A stretch of DNA of 64,000 bases from Streptomyces sp. Z26 (GCF_003665095.1 NZ_RCHV01000002.1:1621501-1685500); one strand, 5' to 3'. Counted from the stretch's first letter, positions 15,646-23,601 are shown. The notes: a model not told the origin generated them from the sequence alone. Program-made: numbers and translations.

Positions 15646-18360
15646 TCAGCCCCCGGCCGCCGCGCGGCCCGCCTCCAGTCGGGCGACGGGCACGCGGAAC
15701 GGCGAGCACGACACGTAGTCCAGGCCCACCTCGTGGAAGAAGTGCACCGACTCCGGGTCGCCGCCGTGCTCCCCGCAGACGCCCAGCTTGAGGTCCGGCC
15801 GGGTCGCGCGGCCCGCCGCCACGGCGTCCCGGACGAGCGCGCCGACGCCGTCCCGGTCGATGGTCTCGAACGGCGACACCCCGAAGATGCCCTTCTCCAG
15901 GTACGCGGTGAAGAAGCTCGCCTCCACGTCGTCCCGCGAGAAGCCCCAGACGGTCTGCGTCAGGTCGTTGGTGCCGAAGGAGAAGAAGTCCGCCGACTCC
16001 GCGATCTGCCCGGCCGTCAGCGCCGCGCGCGGCAGCTCGATCATCGTGCCGAGCGACAGCCGCAGGTCGGTGCCGTACGCCTCCTCGACCTCCGCGATGA
16101 CCCGTTCCGCGTCCTCCCGTACGATCTCCAGCTCCTGCACGGTGCCCACCAGCGGGATCATGATCTCCGCGCGCGGGTCGCCCTTGGCGGCCCTCCGTTC
16201 CGCGACGGCCTCCGCGATGGCCCGTACCTGCATGGTGAACAGGCCGGGGATGACCAGCCCGAGCCGTACGCCGCGCAGGCCCAGCATCGGGTTCTGCTCG
16301 TGCAGCCGGTGGACGGCCTGGAGGAGGCGCAGGTCGTTCTCGTTGGCGTCCTCGCGGGACTCGGCGAGCGCGACCCGTACGGACAGCTCGGTGATGTCCG
16401 GCAGGAACTCGTGCAGCGGCGGGTCCAGCAGCCGTACGGTCACCGGCAGCCCGTCCATCGCCTCGAACAGCTCCACGAAGTCGCGCTTCTGCTGCGGCAG
16501 CAGGCCCGCCAGCGCCGTGTCGCGTTCGGCGTCGGTGTCCGCGAGGATCAGGCGCTCCACCATCTCGCGCCGCGCGCCGAGGAACATGTGCTCGGTGCGG
16601 CACAGCCCGATGCCCTGCGCGCCGAAGCGGCGGGCGCGGGCGGCGTCCTCGGCGTTGTCGGCGTTGGCGCGCACCCGCAGGCGGCGTACGCGGTCGGCGT
16701 ACGCCATCACCCGGTGCACCGCCTTGACCAGCTCGTCGGCCTCGTCGGCGCCCGCGTGGACGCGGCCCTCGAAGAACTCCACGACGGGCGACGGCACGAC
16801 GGGCACCTCCCCGAGGTAGACCCGGCCGGAGGAGCCGTCGATGGAGACGGTGTCGCCCTCCTCCACGACGGTGCCGCCCGGCGCCGTCATCCGCCGCCGC
16901 TTGGTGTCGACCTCCAGCTCCTCCGCGCCGCACACGCACGTCTTGCCCATGCCGCGGGCGACGACGGCGGCGTGCGAGGTCTTGCCGCCCCGGCTGGTGA
17001 GGATGCCCTCGGCGGCGAGCATGCCGTCGAGGTCGTCGGGGTTGGTCTCGCGGCGGATCAGGATGACGCGCTCGCCGGAACGGGACCACTTGATCGCCGT
17101 GTACGAGTCGAAGACCGCCTTGCCGACGGCCGCCCCCGGCGACGCCGCGATGCCGTAGCCGATGCGTTCGGCCTCGGCGTCCGTGTCGAAGCGCGGGAAC
17201 ATCAGCTGCGCGAGCTGCGCCCCGTTCACCCGCCGCAGCGCCTCGGCCTCGTCGATGAGCCCCTGGTCCACGAGCTGCGTGGCGATCCGGAAGGCCGCGG
17301 CGGCCGTCCGCTTGCCGACCCGGGTCTGGAGCATCCACAGGGTGCCGCGCTCGACGGTGAACTCGATGTCGCACAGGTCCCGGTAGTGCGTCTCCAGCGT
17401 CTCCATGATCCGCATCAGGGAGTCGTACGACGTCTTGTCCAGCCGTTCCAGCTCCGCGAGCGGCACGGTGTTGCGGATGCCCGCGACGACGTCCTCGCCC
17501 TGTGCGTTCTGGAGGTAGTCGCCGTAGACGCCCTGCTGGCCGGAGGCCGGGTCGCGGGTGAAGGCGACGCCGGTGCCGGAGTCGGGGCCGAGGTTGCCGA
17601 AGACCATGGAGCAGATGTTGACGGCGGTGCCGAGGTCGTGCGGGATGCGCTCCTGGCGGCGGTAGAGGCGGGCGCGGTCGCCGTTCCACGAGTCGAAGAC
17701 GGCCCGTACGGCGAGGTCCATCTGCTCGCGCGGGTCCTGCGGGAAGTCGCGACCGGTCGCCTTCACCACGATGGCCTTGAACTGCTCGACCAGCCGCTCC
17801 AGTTCGGCCGCGCCGAGGTCCACGTCGGTGGCCGCGCCCGCGAGCCGCTTGGCCTCCTCCAGCGCCTCCTCGAAGAGGTCGCCGTCGACGTCGAGGACGG
17901 TCCTGCCGAACATCTGGATCAGCCGCCGGTACGAGTCCCACGCGAACCGCGCGTCCCCCGCCTGCGTGGCGAGCCCGTGCACGGACTCGTCGGAGAGGCC
18001 GATGTTGAGGACGGTGTCCATCATGCCGGGCATGGAGAACTTCGCGCCGGACCGTACGGACACCAGCAGCGGGTCGTCCGGCTGACCGAGGCGCTTGCCC
18101 ATCCGCCGTTCCAGGGCGTCGAGATGGGTGCCGACCTCGTCGCGCAGCGCGGCGGGCTCGTGGCCGGACGCGAGGTAGACCTTGCACGCCTCCGTGGTGA
18201 TGGTGAAGCCGGGTGGCACCGGGAGACCGAGGTTGGTCATCTCGGCGAGGTTGGCGCCCTTGCCGCCGAGGAGGTCCTTCAGGTCCCGGTTTCCCTCGGT
18301 GAAGTCGTAGACGTACTTGTGGTGCTGCGCGTTCGCTGGTTTCTCCGCGTGATCCGGCAC
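15646..18360 (-). CDS. ppdK: Pyruvate, phosphate dikinase
   Basis: A 904-residue enzyme that interconverts pyruvate + ATP + Pi and phosphoenolpyruvate + AMP + PPi. It starts with the ATP-grasp domain (YVYDFTEGNRDLKDLLGGKG). The central phospho-histidine domain contains the swivelling His in GGKTSHAAVVARGMGKTC. The C-terminal PEP/pyruvate TIM barrel ends with the catalytic Cys region GVCGEHGGDPES. Length is normal for the bacterial family. GTG 18360 fits the family N-terminus and has GGAG sequences just upstream. Two perfect hairpins lie downstream and a 15-bp inverted repeat upstream. It supports gluconeogenic growth in streptomycetes. Confidence 0.97.
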   Translation of the reverse strand: MPDHAEKPANAQHHKYVYDFTEGNRDLKDLLGGKGANLAEMTNLGLPVPPGFTITTEACKVYLASGHEPAALRDEVGTHLDALERRMGKRLGQPDDPLLVSVRSGAKFSMPGMMDTVLNIGLSDESVHGLATQAGDARFAWDSYRRLIQMFGRTVLDVDGDLFEEALEEAKRLAGAATDVDLGAAELERLVEQFKAIVVKATGRDFPQDPREQMDLAVRAVFDSWNGDRARLYRRQERIPHDLGTAVNICSMVFGNLGPDSGTGVAFTRDPASGQQGVYGDYLQNAQGEDVVAGIRNTVPLAELERLDKTSYDSLMRIMETLETHYRDLCDIEFTVERGTLWMLQTRVGKRTAAAAFRIATQLVDQGLIDEAEALRRVNGAQLAQLMFPRFDTDAEAERIGYGIAASPGAAVGKAVFDSYTAIKWSRSGERVILIRRETNPDDLDGMLAAEGILTSRGGKTSHAAVVARGMGKTCVCGAEELEVDTKRRRMTAPGGTVVEEGDTVSIDGSSGRVYLGEVPVVPSPVVEFFEGRVHAGADEADELVKAVHRVMAYADRVRRLRVRANADNAEDAARARRFGAQGIGLCRTEHMFLGARREMVERLILADTDAERDTALAGLLPQQKRDFVELFEAMDGLPVTVRLLDPPLHEFLPDITELSVRVALAESREDANENDLRLLQAVHRLHEQNPMLGLRGVRLGLVIPGLFTMQVRAIAEAVAERRAAKGDPRAEIMIPLVGTVQELEIVREDAERVIAEVEEAYGTDLRLSLGTMIELPRAALTAGQIAESADFFSFGTNDLTQTVWGFSRDDVEASFFTAYLEKGIFGVSPFETIDRDGVGALVRDAVAAGRATRPDLKLGVCGEHGGDPESVHFFHEVGLDYVSCSPFRVPVARLEAGRAAAGG

Positions 18361-18785
18361 GACGACTCCACTCCTCGTGGACGGGCTGCCCTGACGGCGG
18401 GGAGCGTACCCAGATCGAAGGCCGGGAGGTACGTCCGGCGGCATGCCGTACGGGTGTGATCACCCGTACGGCATGGCATCCAAAGTGCGCGTACACGCCG
18501 GGGGTTCACGGCATCCGTTGATGTACCGAAGGGACGGTCGCTAAGCGTGTTCACCGTTCGCCCGGAACACACGGAAAGCGAGCTTCACCCTTCACGTCCC
18601 CAACCAAGGGACGGCAAAGCACGGGGCCGCTCCTTGGAGAGATGGAGCACGCATCTGAGCGCTCATACGAGCGCGGAACTGATCAGAGTGGCGAGGATCA
18701 CGGGGCGTACGGGCGCCCGCGTCCCACCATGCGGACGATCAACGGCACTGGGTGCCATGCCCGTACGTGGGTCGCGGGCGGGCCG
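18361..18785. other. ppdK upstream region
   Basis: This 425-base gap separates ppdK and dodecin, both on the minus strand. It holds the ppdK control region, including the inverted repeat at 18442-18475 and a smaller GCGCTC/GAGCGC repeat at 18659-18674. The part from about 18480 to 18700 is visibly lower in GC than neighbouring DNA. Open frames here lack codon bias and ribosome sites, so I call no gene. Confidence 0.5.
18442..18475. repeat. 15-bp perfect inverted repeat upstream of ppdK
   Basis: CATGCCGTACGGGTG at 18442-18456 is mirrored by CACCCGTACGGCATG at 18461-18475 across TGAT. It lies 82-115 bases upstream of the ppdK start codon, where an operator or a leader-RNA hairpin would be expected. 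Confidence 0.75.
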
Positions 18786-19013
18786 CTACGCCTGCTCCTG
18801 ATCCTGCTCCTCCAGCCGGAAGCCGAGCTTCATCCCGACCTGGAAGTGCTCCACCCGGCCGTCCTCGATGTGCCCGCGGATCTCCGTCACCTCGAACCAG
18901 TCGACCTGCCGCAGCGTCCCGCAGGCACGCTCGATGCCGTTCCTGATCGCGCTGTCCACCCCGTCCGGGGACGATCCGACGAGTTCGGTCACGCGGTACG
19001 TGTGGTTCGCCAT
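18786..19013 (-). CDS. Dodecin family flavin-binding protein
   Basis: A 75-residue dodecin: YRVTELVGSSPDGVDSAI, then IERACGTLRQVDWFEVTEIRG with the flavin-stacking Trp, and a closing strand FQVGMKLGFRLEE. Dodecins assemble into dodecameric spheres that bind riboflavin, FMN or CoA and buffer free flavin. ATG 19013 follows AAGGAGAGG. It lies alone, 99 bases after the methyltransferase gene upstream on the same strand, and is probably monocistronic. Confidence 0.93.
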   Translation of the reverse strand: MANHTYRVTELVGSSPDGVDSAIRNGIERACGTLRQVDWFEVTEIRGHIEDGRVEHFQVGMKLGFRLEEQDQEQA

Positions 19014-19112
19014 GGCGGCCTCTCCTTCGTTCCGTTGCCTCCACCGTGCCCCGCCCGAGTAGCCCCCCGCGACCGGACGAAAACCGCCCGCGGCGGGCCG
19101 TACGCGCGAAGG

Positions 19113-20276
19113 TCAGTCCCACCCGGTGCCGTTCCGGTGCGGCGAGGACCGCAGGACCACGGCGGGGTCGTCGAGCCAGAGGCGCCGCCCCCGCGCGTCG
19201 TACGTCAGCCCGAACCGCTGGTAGTGCGGCTGCCCTTCGCACCGCCAGACGGTGTACGCCCGCACCAGCTCGGCCCACAGGTTCCGCCGCCCGTACACCG
19301 TGACGGCGTCGGGCAGCCACCACGCGCCGTGCCGCACGACGGCGACGGACGTACCGTCCTCGTCCCACAGCTGCGTACGCCTCCCCTCCCCCTCACCCCG
19401 GCAGGCGTACGCCACGTCCGGCAGCAGGAGACCGAGGGCGAACCGGTCGGCCCAGTCCCCCGCCGGAACCTCCGCGGGGTCGAGGACGGAGGCCTCCTTG
19501 CGCGCGCGGTCCGGCGGGTCGATCCGGCGCACCGGCCGGTGGCCGCGCGCCCACATGTAACAGGCCCCGCCGACGAATCGCCCCTCGGCCACGCCCCCAC
19601 GCACGCCGAGCCGCGGCAGACCGCCCGGGGCGAACAGCGTGTTGAACGGCGTCAGGACCACTGCTCCCTCACCCGCCTGCGCGCACCACGCCTCCGGGAC
19701 GCCGCGCACCGCGGCGGTCGACACGATCCGGTCGTACGGCGCGTTCGGCGGCCAGCCGACGAGCCCGTCGCCGGTGACGGTGGTCGGGCCGTACCCGGCC
19801 CGCGCCAGGTTGGCCGCGCCACCGGCGGCCAGCACCGGGTCGCACTCCACGGTGGTCACGTTGCCGTCACCGACCAGCTCGCAGAGGAGGGCCGAGTCGT
19901 AGCCCGAAGCCGTACCGAGGTGCAGGACGCAGCTGTCCGGCCGTACGTCGAGCCGGTTCAGTTTCTCGAAGACGATGTCCAGGCCGGAGATCGACGACGT
20001 GAAGTCGCCCCTAGCCGGGCCCTGTTCCGGCGTGACGCCGTCGTCCATCTGGAGGATGAGCGACCGGTGGGTGCCCCACACCGTCCGCCGCCACGCCTCC
20101 TCGTCCCGGTGCTTGTCGACGACCTCGTGCAGCCCGTGGTCGTCCGTGTCGTACCCCCAGAACCGGTCCGGGGCGAACGCCTCCCGGTCGACGGCGTCGA
20201 AGGCCGCCCGCAGCCGCGGCGACCGGAAGGCACCCATCGCGTCGAGTTCGGCGCGGCTGATCCGCCGGTGTTCCAT
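19113..20276 (-). CDS. Protein-L-isoaspartyl O-methyltransferase homologue, RiPP-associated type
   Basis: A 387-residue SAM-dependent methyltransferase of the PCMT/PIMT family. The SAM-binding segment is VLHLGTASGYDSALLCELVG, followed by VTTVECDP and TVTGDGLVGWPPNAPYDRIV. It has a longer N-terminus than housekeeping PIMT and a C-terminal extension ending near HYQRFGLTYDARGRRLWLDDP, as in methyltransferases found beside ribosomal-peptide (graspetide/lanthipeptide) genes. ATG 20276 follows GGGGAG. That ribosome site overlaps the stop codon of the 36-residue peptide gene only eight bases upstream, so the two are co-translated. In known RiPP systems such enzymes methylate Asp and drive aspartimide formation; that role here is inference. 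Confidence 0.85.
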   Translation of the reverse strand: MEHRRISRAELDAMGAFRSPRLRAAFDAVDREAFAPDRFWGYDTDDHGLHEVVDKHRDEEAWRRTVWGTHRSLILQMDDGVTPEQGPARGDFTSSISGLDIVFEKLNRLDVRPDSCVLHLGTASGYDSALLCELVGDGNVTTVECDPVLAAGGAANLARAGYGPTTVTGDGLVGWPPNAPYDRIVSTAAVRGVPEAWCAQAGEGAVVLTPFNTLFAPGGLPRLGVRGGVAEGRFVGGACYMWARGHRPVRRIDPPDRARKEASVLDPAEVPAGDWADRFALGLLLPDVAYACRGEGEGRRTQLWDEDGTSVAVVRHGAWWLPDAVTVYGRRNLWAELVRAYTVWRCEGQPHYQRFGLTYDARGRRLWLDDPAVVLRSSPHRNGTGWD

Positions 20277-20284
20277 CGGCTCCC

Positions 20285-20395
20285 CTACTTCGGCCGGGAA
20301 CCGTCGGGGGACGGCGGCTCCGGGGGCGGCGTCCACGGCTTGTCCTCCGGCGGGCCACCGTGCCTGCCGTCGTCGGCGTCGGCCGTCGTCACCAT
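20285..20395 (-). CDS. 36-residue Pro/Asp-rich peptide, candidate RiPP precursor
   Basis: A small gene that automatic calling would miss. ATG 20395 follows GGGAGG with a 5-base gap, the strongest ribosome site in this cassette, and the TAG at 20285 lies eight bases before the methyltransferase start. The peptide begins MVTTADADDGRHGGPPEDK and ends PPEPPSPDGSRPK, with a single Trp in the middle (KPWTPP). It has two Asp-Gly pairs (residues 9-10 and 31-32), the sequence most prone to aspartimide/isoaspartate formation. It has no Cys, no signal peptide and no transmembrane segment. Function is unknown; substrate of the adjacent methyltransferase is my leading hypothesis. Confidence 0.7.
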   Translation of the reverse strand: MVTTADADDGRHGGPPEDKPWTPPPEPPSPDGSRPK

Positions 20396-20508
20396 GCTTG
20401 CCTCCCACGAGATCGACGAAGGGCCACGTGTCCGCCCCGTGTCGCCATCGTGGACCGGCGCGCACGCGGTTCCCAGCCGCTTTCCCGTTACGGCAAGCAC
20501 TGCCGCCC

Positions 20509-21339
20509 TCAGGGCCCCGGCTGTCCCAGGACCTCGGCGCGTACGGACTCCAGCCGCGCGGCCAACTCGACCCCGCCCACGGCGCGTTCGGCGAACCCCT
20601 CGAACTTCTCGACGTACAACGCGACGTCCCTCGGATCGGTCACGACGATCTCGGCGTGGGTGGCCTCCACACGGGCCGCGCGCCGGTCGTGGACGACGAA
20701 CGGATGGTTCGCGAAGTCGTGCTTGGGCCCGGCCCGGGGTACGACCCGCACGTCGACGTTCGGCAGCCGCGACACGGCGGCGAGCCGGTCGAGCTGCCCG
20801 GCGAGTACGAGGGGCGGCACGATCTCCCAGGTGAGCACGGCTTCCGTGAGCACGAAACGGAACGCGCGGCCCTGGTCGTACAGCGCCTCCTGCCGTTCGA
20901 GCCGCGCGCCCAGCGTGCGCCGTACCGTCTCCGCCGACAGGTCGCGGTGCCGGGACAGCACCGCGCGCGCGTACTCCGGGGTCTGAAGCAGGCCGGGCAC
21001 CAGCGCGGGCTGGAAGACCCGCAGCAGGCTGGTGCGGGCCTCGGTCTCCCGCAGGTGGCGCTGCGCCTTGTCGAGCCCGGCCCGCTGGATCAGCCGCCAC
21101 GCCGTGGCCTCCGTGGCGACGGAGCGGGCCACGTCCGCGTACTCCGCCCGGACCTCGTCCGACACACCCACGGCGGACAGGATGCGGTCGACGTCGTCCG
21201 CGCTCGGGGACAGCCGCCCCGTCTCGATCTTGCTCAGCTTGCTGGCCGACATGACGGCGCCGCGGGCGACCGCCTTGGCCTCCTTCCCGGAAGACCTCCG
21301 CAGTGCCCGCAGCGCGGCACCCAACTCCGAACGGTTCAC
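20509..21339 (-). CDS. XRE-family regulator with DUF5753 domain
   Basis: A 276-residue regulator of a family expanded in streptomycetes. The N-terminal XRE helix-turn-helix spans about 4-60 (LGAALRALRRSSGKEAKAVA, MSASKLSKIETGRLSPSADD). The C-terminal DUF5753 domain starts near VFQPALVPGLLQTPEYARAV and ends with HDRRAARVEATHAEIVVTDP and LYVEKFEGFAERAV. GTG 21339 is chosen because it overlaps the stop of the DUF6879 gene as GTGA, giving translational coupling. Homologues (for example BldB/WhiJ-type systems) often act with small partner proteins. A tandem 14-bp repeat in the cassette promoter is a candidate binding site. Confidence 0.9.
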   Translation of the reverse strand: MNRSELGAALRALRRSSGKEAKAVARGAVMSASKLSKIETGRLSPSADDVDRILSAVGVSDEVRAEYADVARSVATEATAWRLIQRAGLDKAQRHLRETEARTSLLRVFQPALVPGLLQTPEYARAVLSRHRDLSAETVRRTLGARLERQEALYDQGRAFRFVLTEAVLTWEIVPPLVLAGQLDRLAAVSRLPNVDVRVVPRAGPKHDFANHPFVVHDRRAARVEATHAEIVVTDPRDVALYVEKFEGFAERAVGGVELAARLESVRAEVLGQPGP

Positions 21340-21857
21340 ACCGCGTGCCGCGCCCACCAGTCGGTGAACGGCACGGCGTGGGCCAGGGCCGTGTCCCGGC
21401 AGGCGGCGTAGTGCCCGGCCCGGTCGGTGGGCAGGACCTCCGCCCCGCGGAACCCGCCGTCCGCGTCGTAGCGCAGGAGGGCGGTCGCCTCCCCGTCGAA
21501 CAGCCAGAAGTCCCCGACCTCCGGCGGCAGGGGGGACGGCCGGTCCGTGACGTCGAGGATGAAGAACTCCTCACCGGCGGCGGCGTTCGTGACGTACCCC
21601 CAGCCCAGCTCGAACCGGAGGTACGGCGTCAGCGGCCGCGCCAGCACGTGCACCCGGTGGACGCGCCGCCCCTCGGCCACGTGCTGCCGGACCTCGGCGC
21701 ACCAGTCGTCGTTGTAACCGGCCGGTCGGGGCTGGCCGTCGAGGAACCGCCGGTACGCGTCCACGCTGCCCGAACGGCTGTAGTCGTCCAGGGTCTCCAG
21801 CCGGAACGCCTCCCGCCGGAAGCCGTCGAACAGGTCCCCGAGGGTGCGCTCAGTCAC
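21336..21857 (-). CDS. DUF6879 family protein
   Basis: A 173-residue actinobacterial protein of unknown function, recognised by its start LGDLFDGFRREAFRLETLDDYS, the central RRVHRVHVLARPLTPYLRFE and FELGWGY, and the end EATALLRYDADGGFRGAEVL. It is soluble, with no signal or membrane segment. Members are repeatedly found beside XRE/DUF5753 regulators. Its GTG start lies inside the last codons of the 64-residue upstream gene (8-base overlap), and its stop overlaps the start of the regulator gene, so all three are translated as a coupled unit. No biochemical role is known. Confidence 0.8.
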   Translation of the reverse strand: MTERTLGDLFDGFRREAFRLETLDDYSRSGSVDAYRRFLDGQPRPAGYNDDWCAEVRQHVAEGRRVHRVHVLARPLTPYLRFELGWGYVTNAAAGEEFFILDVTDRPSPLPPEVGDFWLFDGEATALLRYDADGGFRGAEVLPTDRAGHYAACRDTALAHAVPFTDWWARHAV

Positions 21858-22044
21858 GGAACCTGTCCCCGAACGCCTCGCGGACCAGATCCATCGGGAT
21901 CTCCACGAGACCCTCGTGAGCGGGAATCGCCAGGCCGTGACCCATCGGTGTCTCCCCCTGCACGAGAACGGTGCCCCGGTCCGTCTCGTAGATGGTGGGG
22001 CAGTCCTTCTTGTCGCATGTCGTCGCCAGCACGGTCACCTTCAC
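21850..22044 (-). CDS. Small 64-residue protein with C-x5-C motif, partner of DUF6879
   Basis: First gene of the cassette. GTG 22044 follows GGGGAG with a 5-base gap. The product begins KVTVLATTCDKKDCPTIYET, then DRGTVLVQGE, and ends in a short helix (IPMDLVREAFGDRF). The two cysteines and the CPTIYxTDRGT(V)xVQG pattern recur, as I recall, in small proteins encoded beside DUF6879 genes; they could bind metal or be redox active. I do not recognise a functional family. Co-translation with DUF6879 suggests a complex. Confidence 0.7.
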   Translation of the reverse strand: MKVTVLATTCDKKDCPTIYETDRGTVLVQGETPMGHGLAIPAHEGLVEIPMDLVREAFGDRFRD

Positions 22045-22101
22045 ACGCACTCCCCTCGTCGAGCCGCCCCCACGAACGGCGCACCCGTATCCGGTGCTGT
22101 C

Positions 22102-22129
22102 CCGTCCGATCGTTCCCGTCCGATCGTTC
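22102..22129. repeat. Perfect 14-bp tandem repeat, candidate operator
   Basis: CCGTCCGATCGTTC occurs twice head-to-tail at 22102-22115 and 22116-22129, each with the palindromic core CGATCG. It lies 58-85 bases upstream of the first gene of the DUF6879/XRE cassette, where a promoter operator would be expected. Confidence 0.6.
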
Positions 22130-22158
22130 TGGAGCCCGGTCGACGAGGCAAGGGGTCC

Positions 22159-22180
22159 CGGTTTCCACAACGGGAAACCG
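22159..22180. repeat. 8-bp inverted repeat
   Basis: CGGTTTCC at 22159-22166 pairs with GGAAACCG at 22173-22180. It lies between dusB and the cassette and could be part of dusB termination or a second operator for the cassette. Confidence 0.5.
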
Positions 22181-22240
22181 CTCGCGGAACCTCCGAAGCG
22201 CCCGAGTTCCGAAGGTCGCCTCTCCGGACGAGGGGAAGTC

Positions 22241-22256
22241 GAGGGGTGAACCCCTC
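22241..22256 (-). terminator. Short hairpin at the dusB stop
   Basis: GAGGGG-TGAA-CCCCTC forms a 6-bp stem with a stable GNRA-like tetraloop that overlaps the dusB stop codon. A weak terminator or 3'-end stabiliser. Confidence 0.45.
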
Positions 22257-23445
22257 AGCCGCCCGACGTGTCCAGTTCGGCGTCCGCGCCGAGGCCCGCG
22301 CAGTCGTACGGGTCGCGGAGCCAGCCGTCGGGGAGGACGACGCGGTCGCGGCCGGAGGTGCGGCCGCGAGGGCCGTCGGCTCCGGCGGCGGGCCAGGGCT
22401 GGTCGAGGTCGAGTTCGCCGAGGAGGTCGGCCAGTTCGGCCAGGGACGAGGACACGGCGAGTCTGCGGCGCAGGTCGGAGCCGACGGAGAAGCCCTTCGT
22501 GTACCAGGCGACGTGCTTGCGGAAGTCGATGACGCCGTGCGCCTCGTCCTCCAGCCACTCCCCGAGCAGCCGCGCGTGCCGCACCATCGTGTCCGCGACC
22601 TCGCGCAGCGTCGGCCGCGCGTACGCACGCCCGCCCGCGGCGCCGTCGCCCGTACCGTCCGCGTCCCCCGCGTCCCCCGCGTCCGGGCTCCCCGCGAACG
22701 CGCTCACCAGGTCGCCGAACAGCCAGGGCCGCCCCAGGCAGCCGCGCCCGACCACGACCCCGTCGCAGCCGGTGTGGGCGACCATCCGCAGGGCGTCGTC
22801 CGCCGACCAGATGTCGCCGTTGCCGAGCACCGGGATCTCGGGGACGGCCTCCTTCAGGCGAGCGATGGCGTCCCAGTCGGCCGTGCCGGAGTAGTGCTGC
22901 GCGGCCGTACGCCCGTGCAGCGCGATCGCCGTGACGCCCTCCTCGACGGCGATCCGCCCGGCGTCGAGGTACGTGAGGTGGTCGTCGTCGATGCCCTTGC
23001 GCATCTTCATCGTCACCGGCATCCCGGCAGCGCCCGTCACGGCCTCGCGCAGGATGGCGCGCAGCAGCGGGCGCTTGTACGGGAGGGCCGAACCGCCGCC
23101 CCGGCGGGTCACCTTGGGCACGGGGCAGCCGAAGTTGAGGTCGACGTGGTCGGCCAGGTCCTCGTCGACGATCATGCGGACGGCCTTGCCGACGGTCGCG
23201 GGGTCCACCCCGTACAGCTGGATGGAGCGCGGGGACTCCCCGGCGTCGAAGTGGACGAGGCGCATGGTCTTCTCGTTCCGCTCGACCAGCGCGCGGCTCG
23301 TGATCATCTCGCTGACGAACAGCCCCTGGCCGCCCGAGAACCCCCGGCACAGCGTCCGGAACGGCGCGTTCGTGATCCCGGCCATCGGCGCCAGCACGAC
23401 GGGCGGCTGGACGGCGTACGGGCCGAGCTGGAGCGGCTGGGTCAT
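22255..23445 (-). CDS. dusB: tRNA-dihydrouridine synthase B
   Basis: A 396-residue flavoenzyme that reduces uridines in the tRNA D-loop. It starts with the FMN-barrel segment VVLAPMAGITNAPFRTLCR. DHVDLNFGCPVPKVTRRGGG holds the catalytic Cys, and IALHGRTAAQHYSG, VLGNGDIWSADDAL and GVVVGRGCLGRPWLF complete the phosphate-binding and active-site motifs. A short acidic Gly/Asp/Ala insertion follows the barrel before the helical tRNA-binding domain. ATG 23445 follows GAGGACC and matches the family start. Confidence 0.95.
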   Translation of the reverse strand: MTQPLQLGPYAVQPPVVLAPMAGITNAPFRTLCRGFSGGQGLFVSEMITSRALVERNEKTMRLVHFDAGESPRSIQLYGVDPATVGKAVRMIVDEDLADHVDLNFGCPVPKVTRRGGGSALPYKRPLLRAILREAVTGAAGMPVTMKMRKGIDDDHLTYLDAGRIAVEEGVTAIALHGRTAAQHYSGTADWDAIARLKEAVPEIPVLGNGDIWSADDALRMVAHTGCDGVVVGRGCLGRPWLFGDLVSAFAGSPDAGDAGDADGTGDGAAGGRAYARPTLREVADTMVRHARLLGEWLEDEAHGVIDFRKHVAWYTKGFSVGSDLRRRLAVSSSLAELADLLGELDLDQPWPAAGADGPRGRTSGRDRVVLPDGWLRDPYDCAGLGADAELDTSGG

Positions 23446-23601
23446 GGAACGGGGTCCTCGTGTGTCGGGGTGTCTCACGTCGGTACGGGCCACGCGGGAC
23501 GTGCCGACCGTACGGGTCCGGTGGCGGCGTACGGTCGCGCGGGCCGCCGTCCATTGTCGCGCACCCCGCGCGCACCCGGCGCCCGGCGGTGAGGCATCCC
23601 C

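Noticed and set aside
18547..18801. Possible 84-residue plus-strand gene between ppdK and dodecin
   Set aside because: No ribosome site, codon bias or recognisable similarity, and it runs into the dodecin gene antisense.
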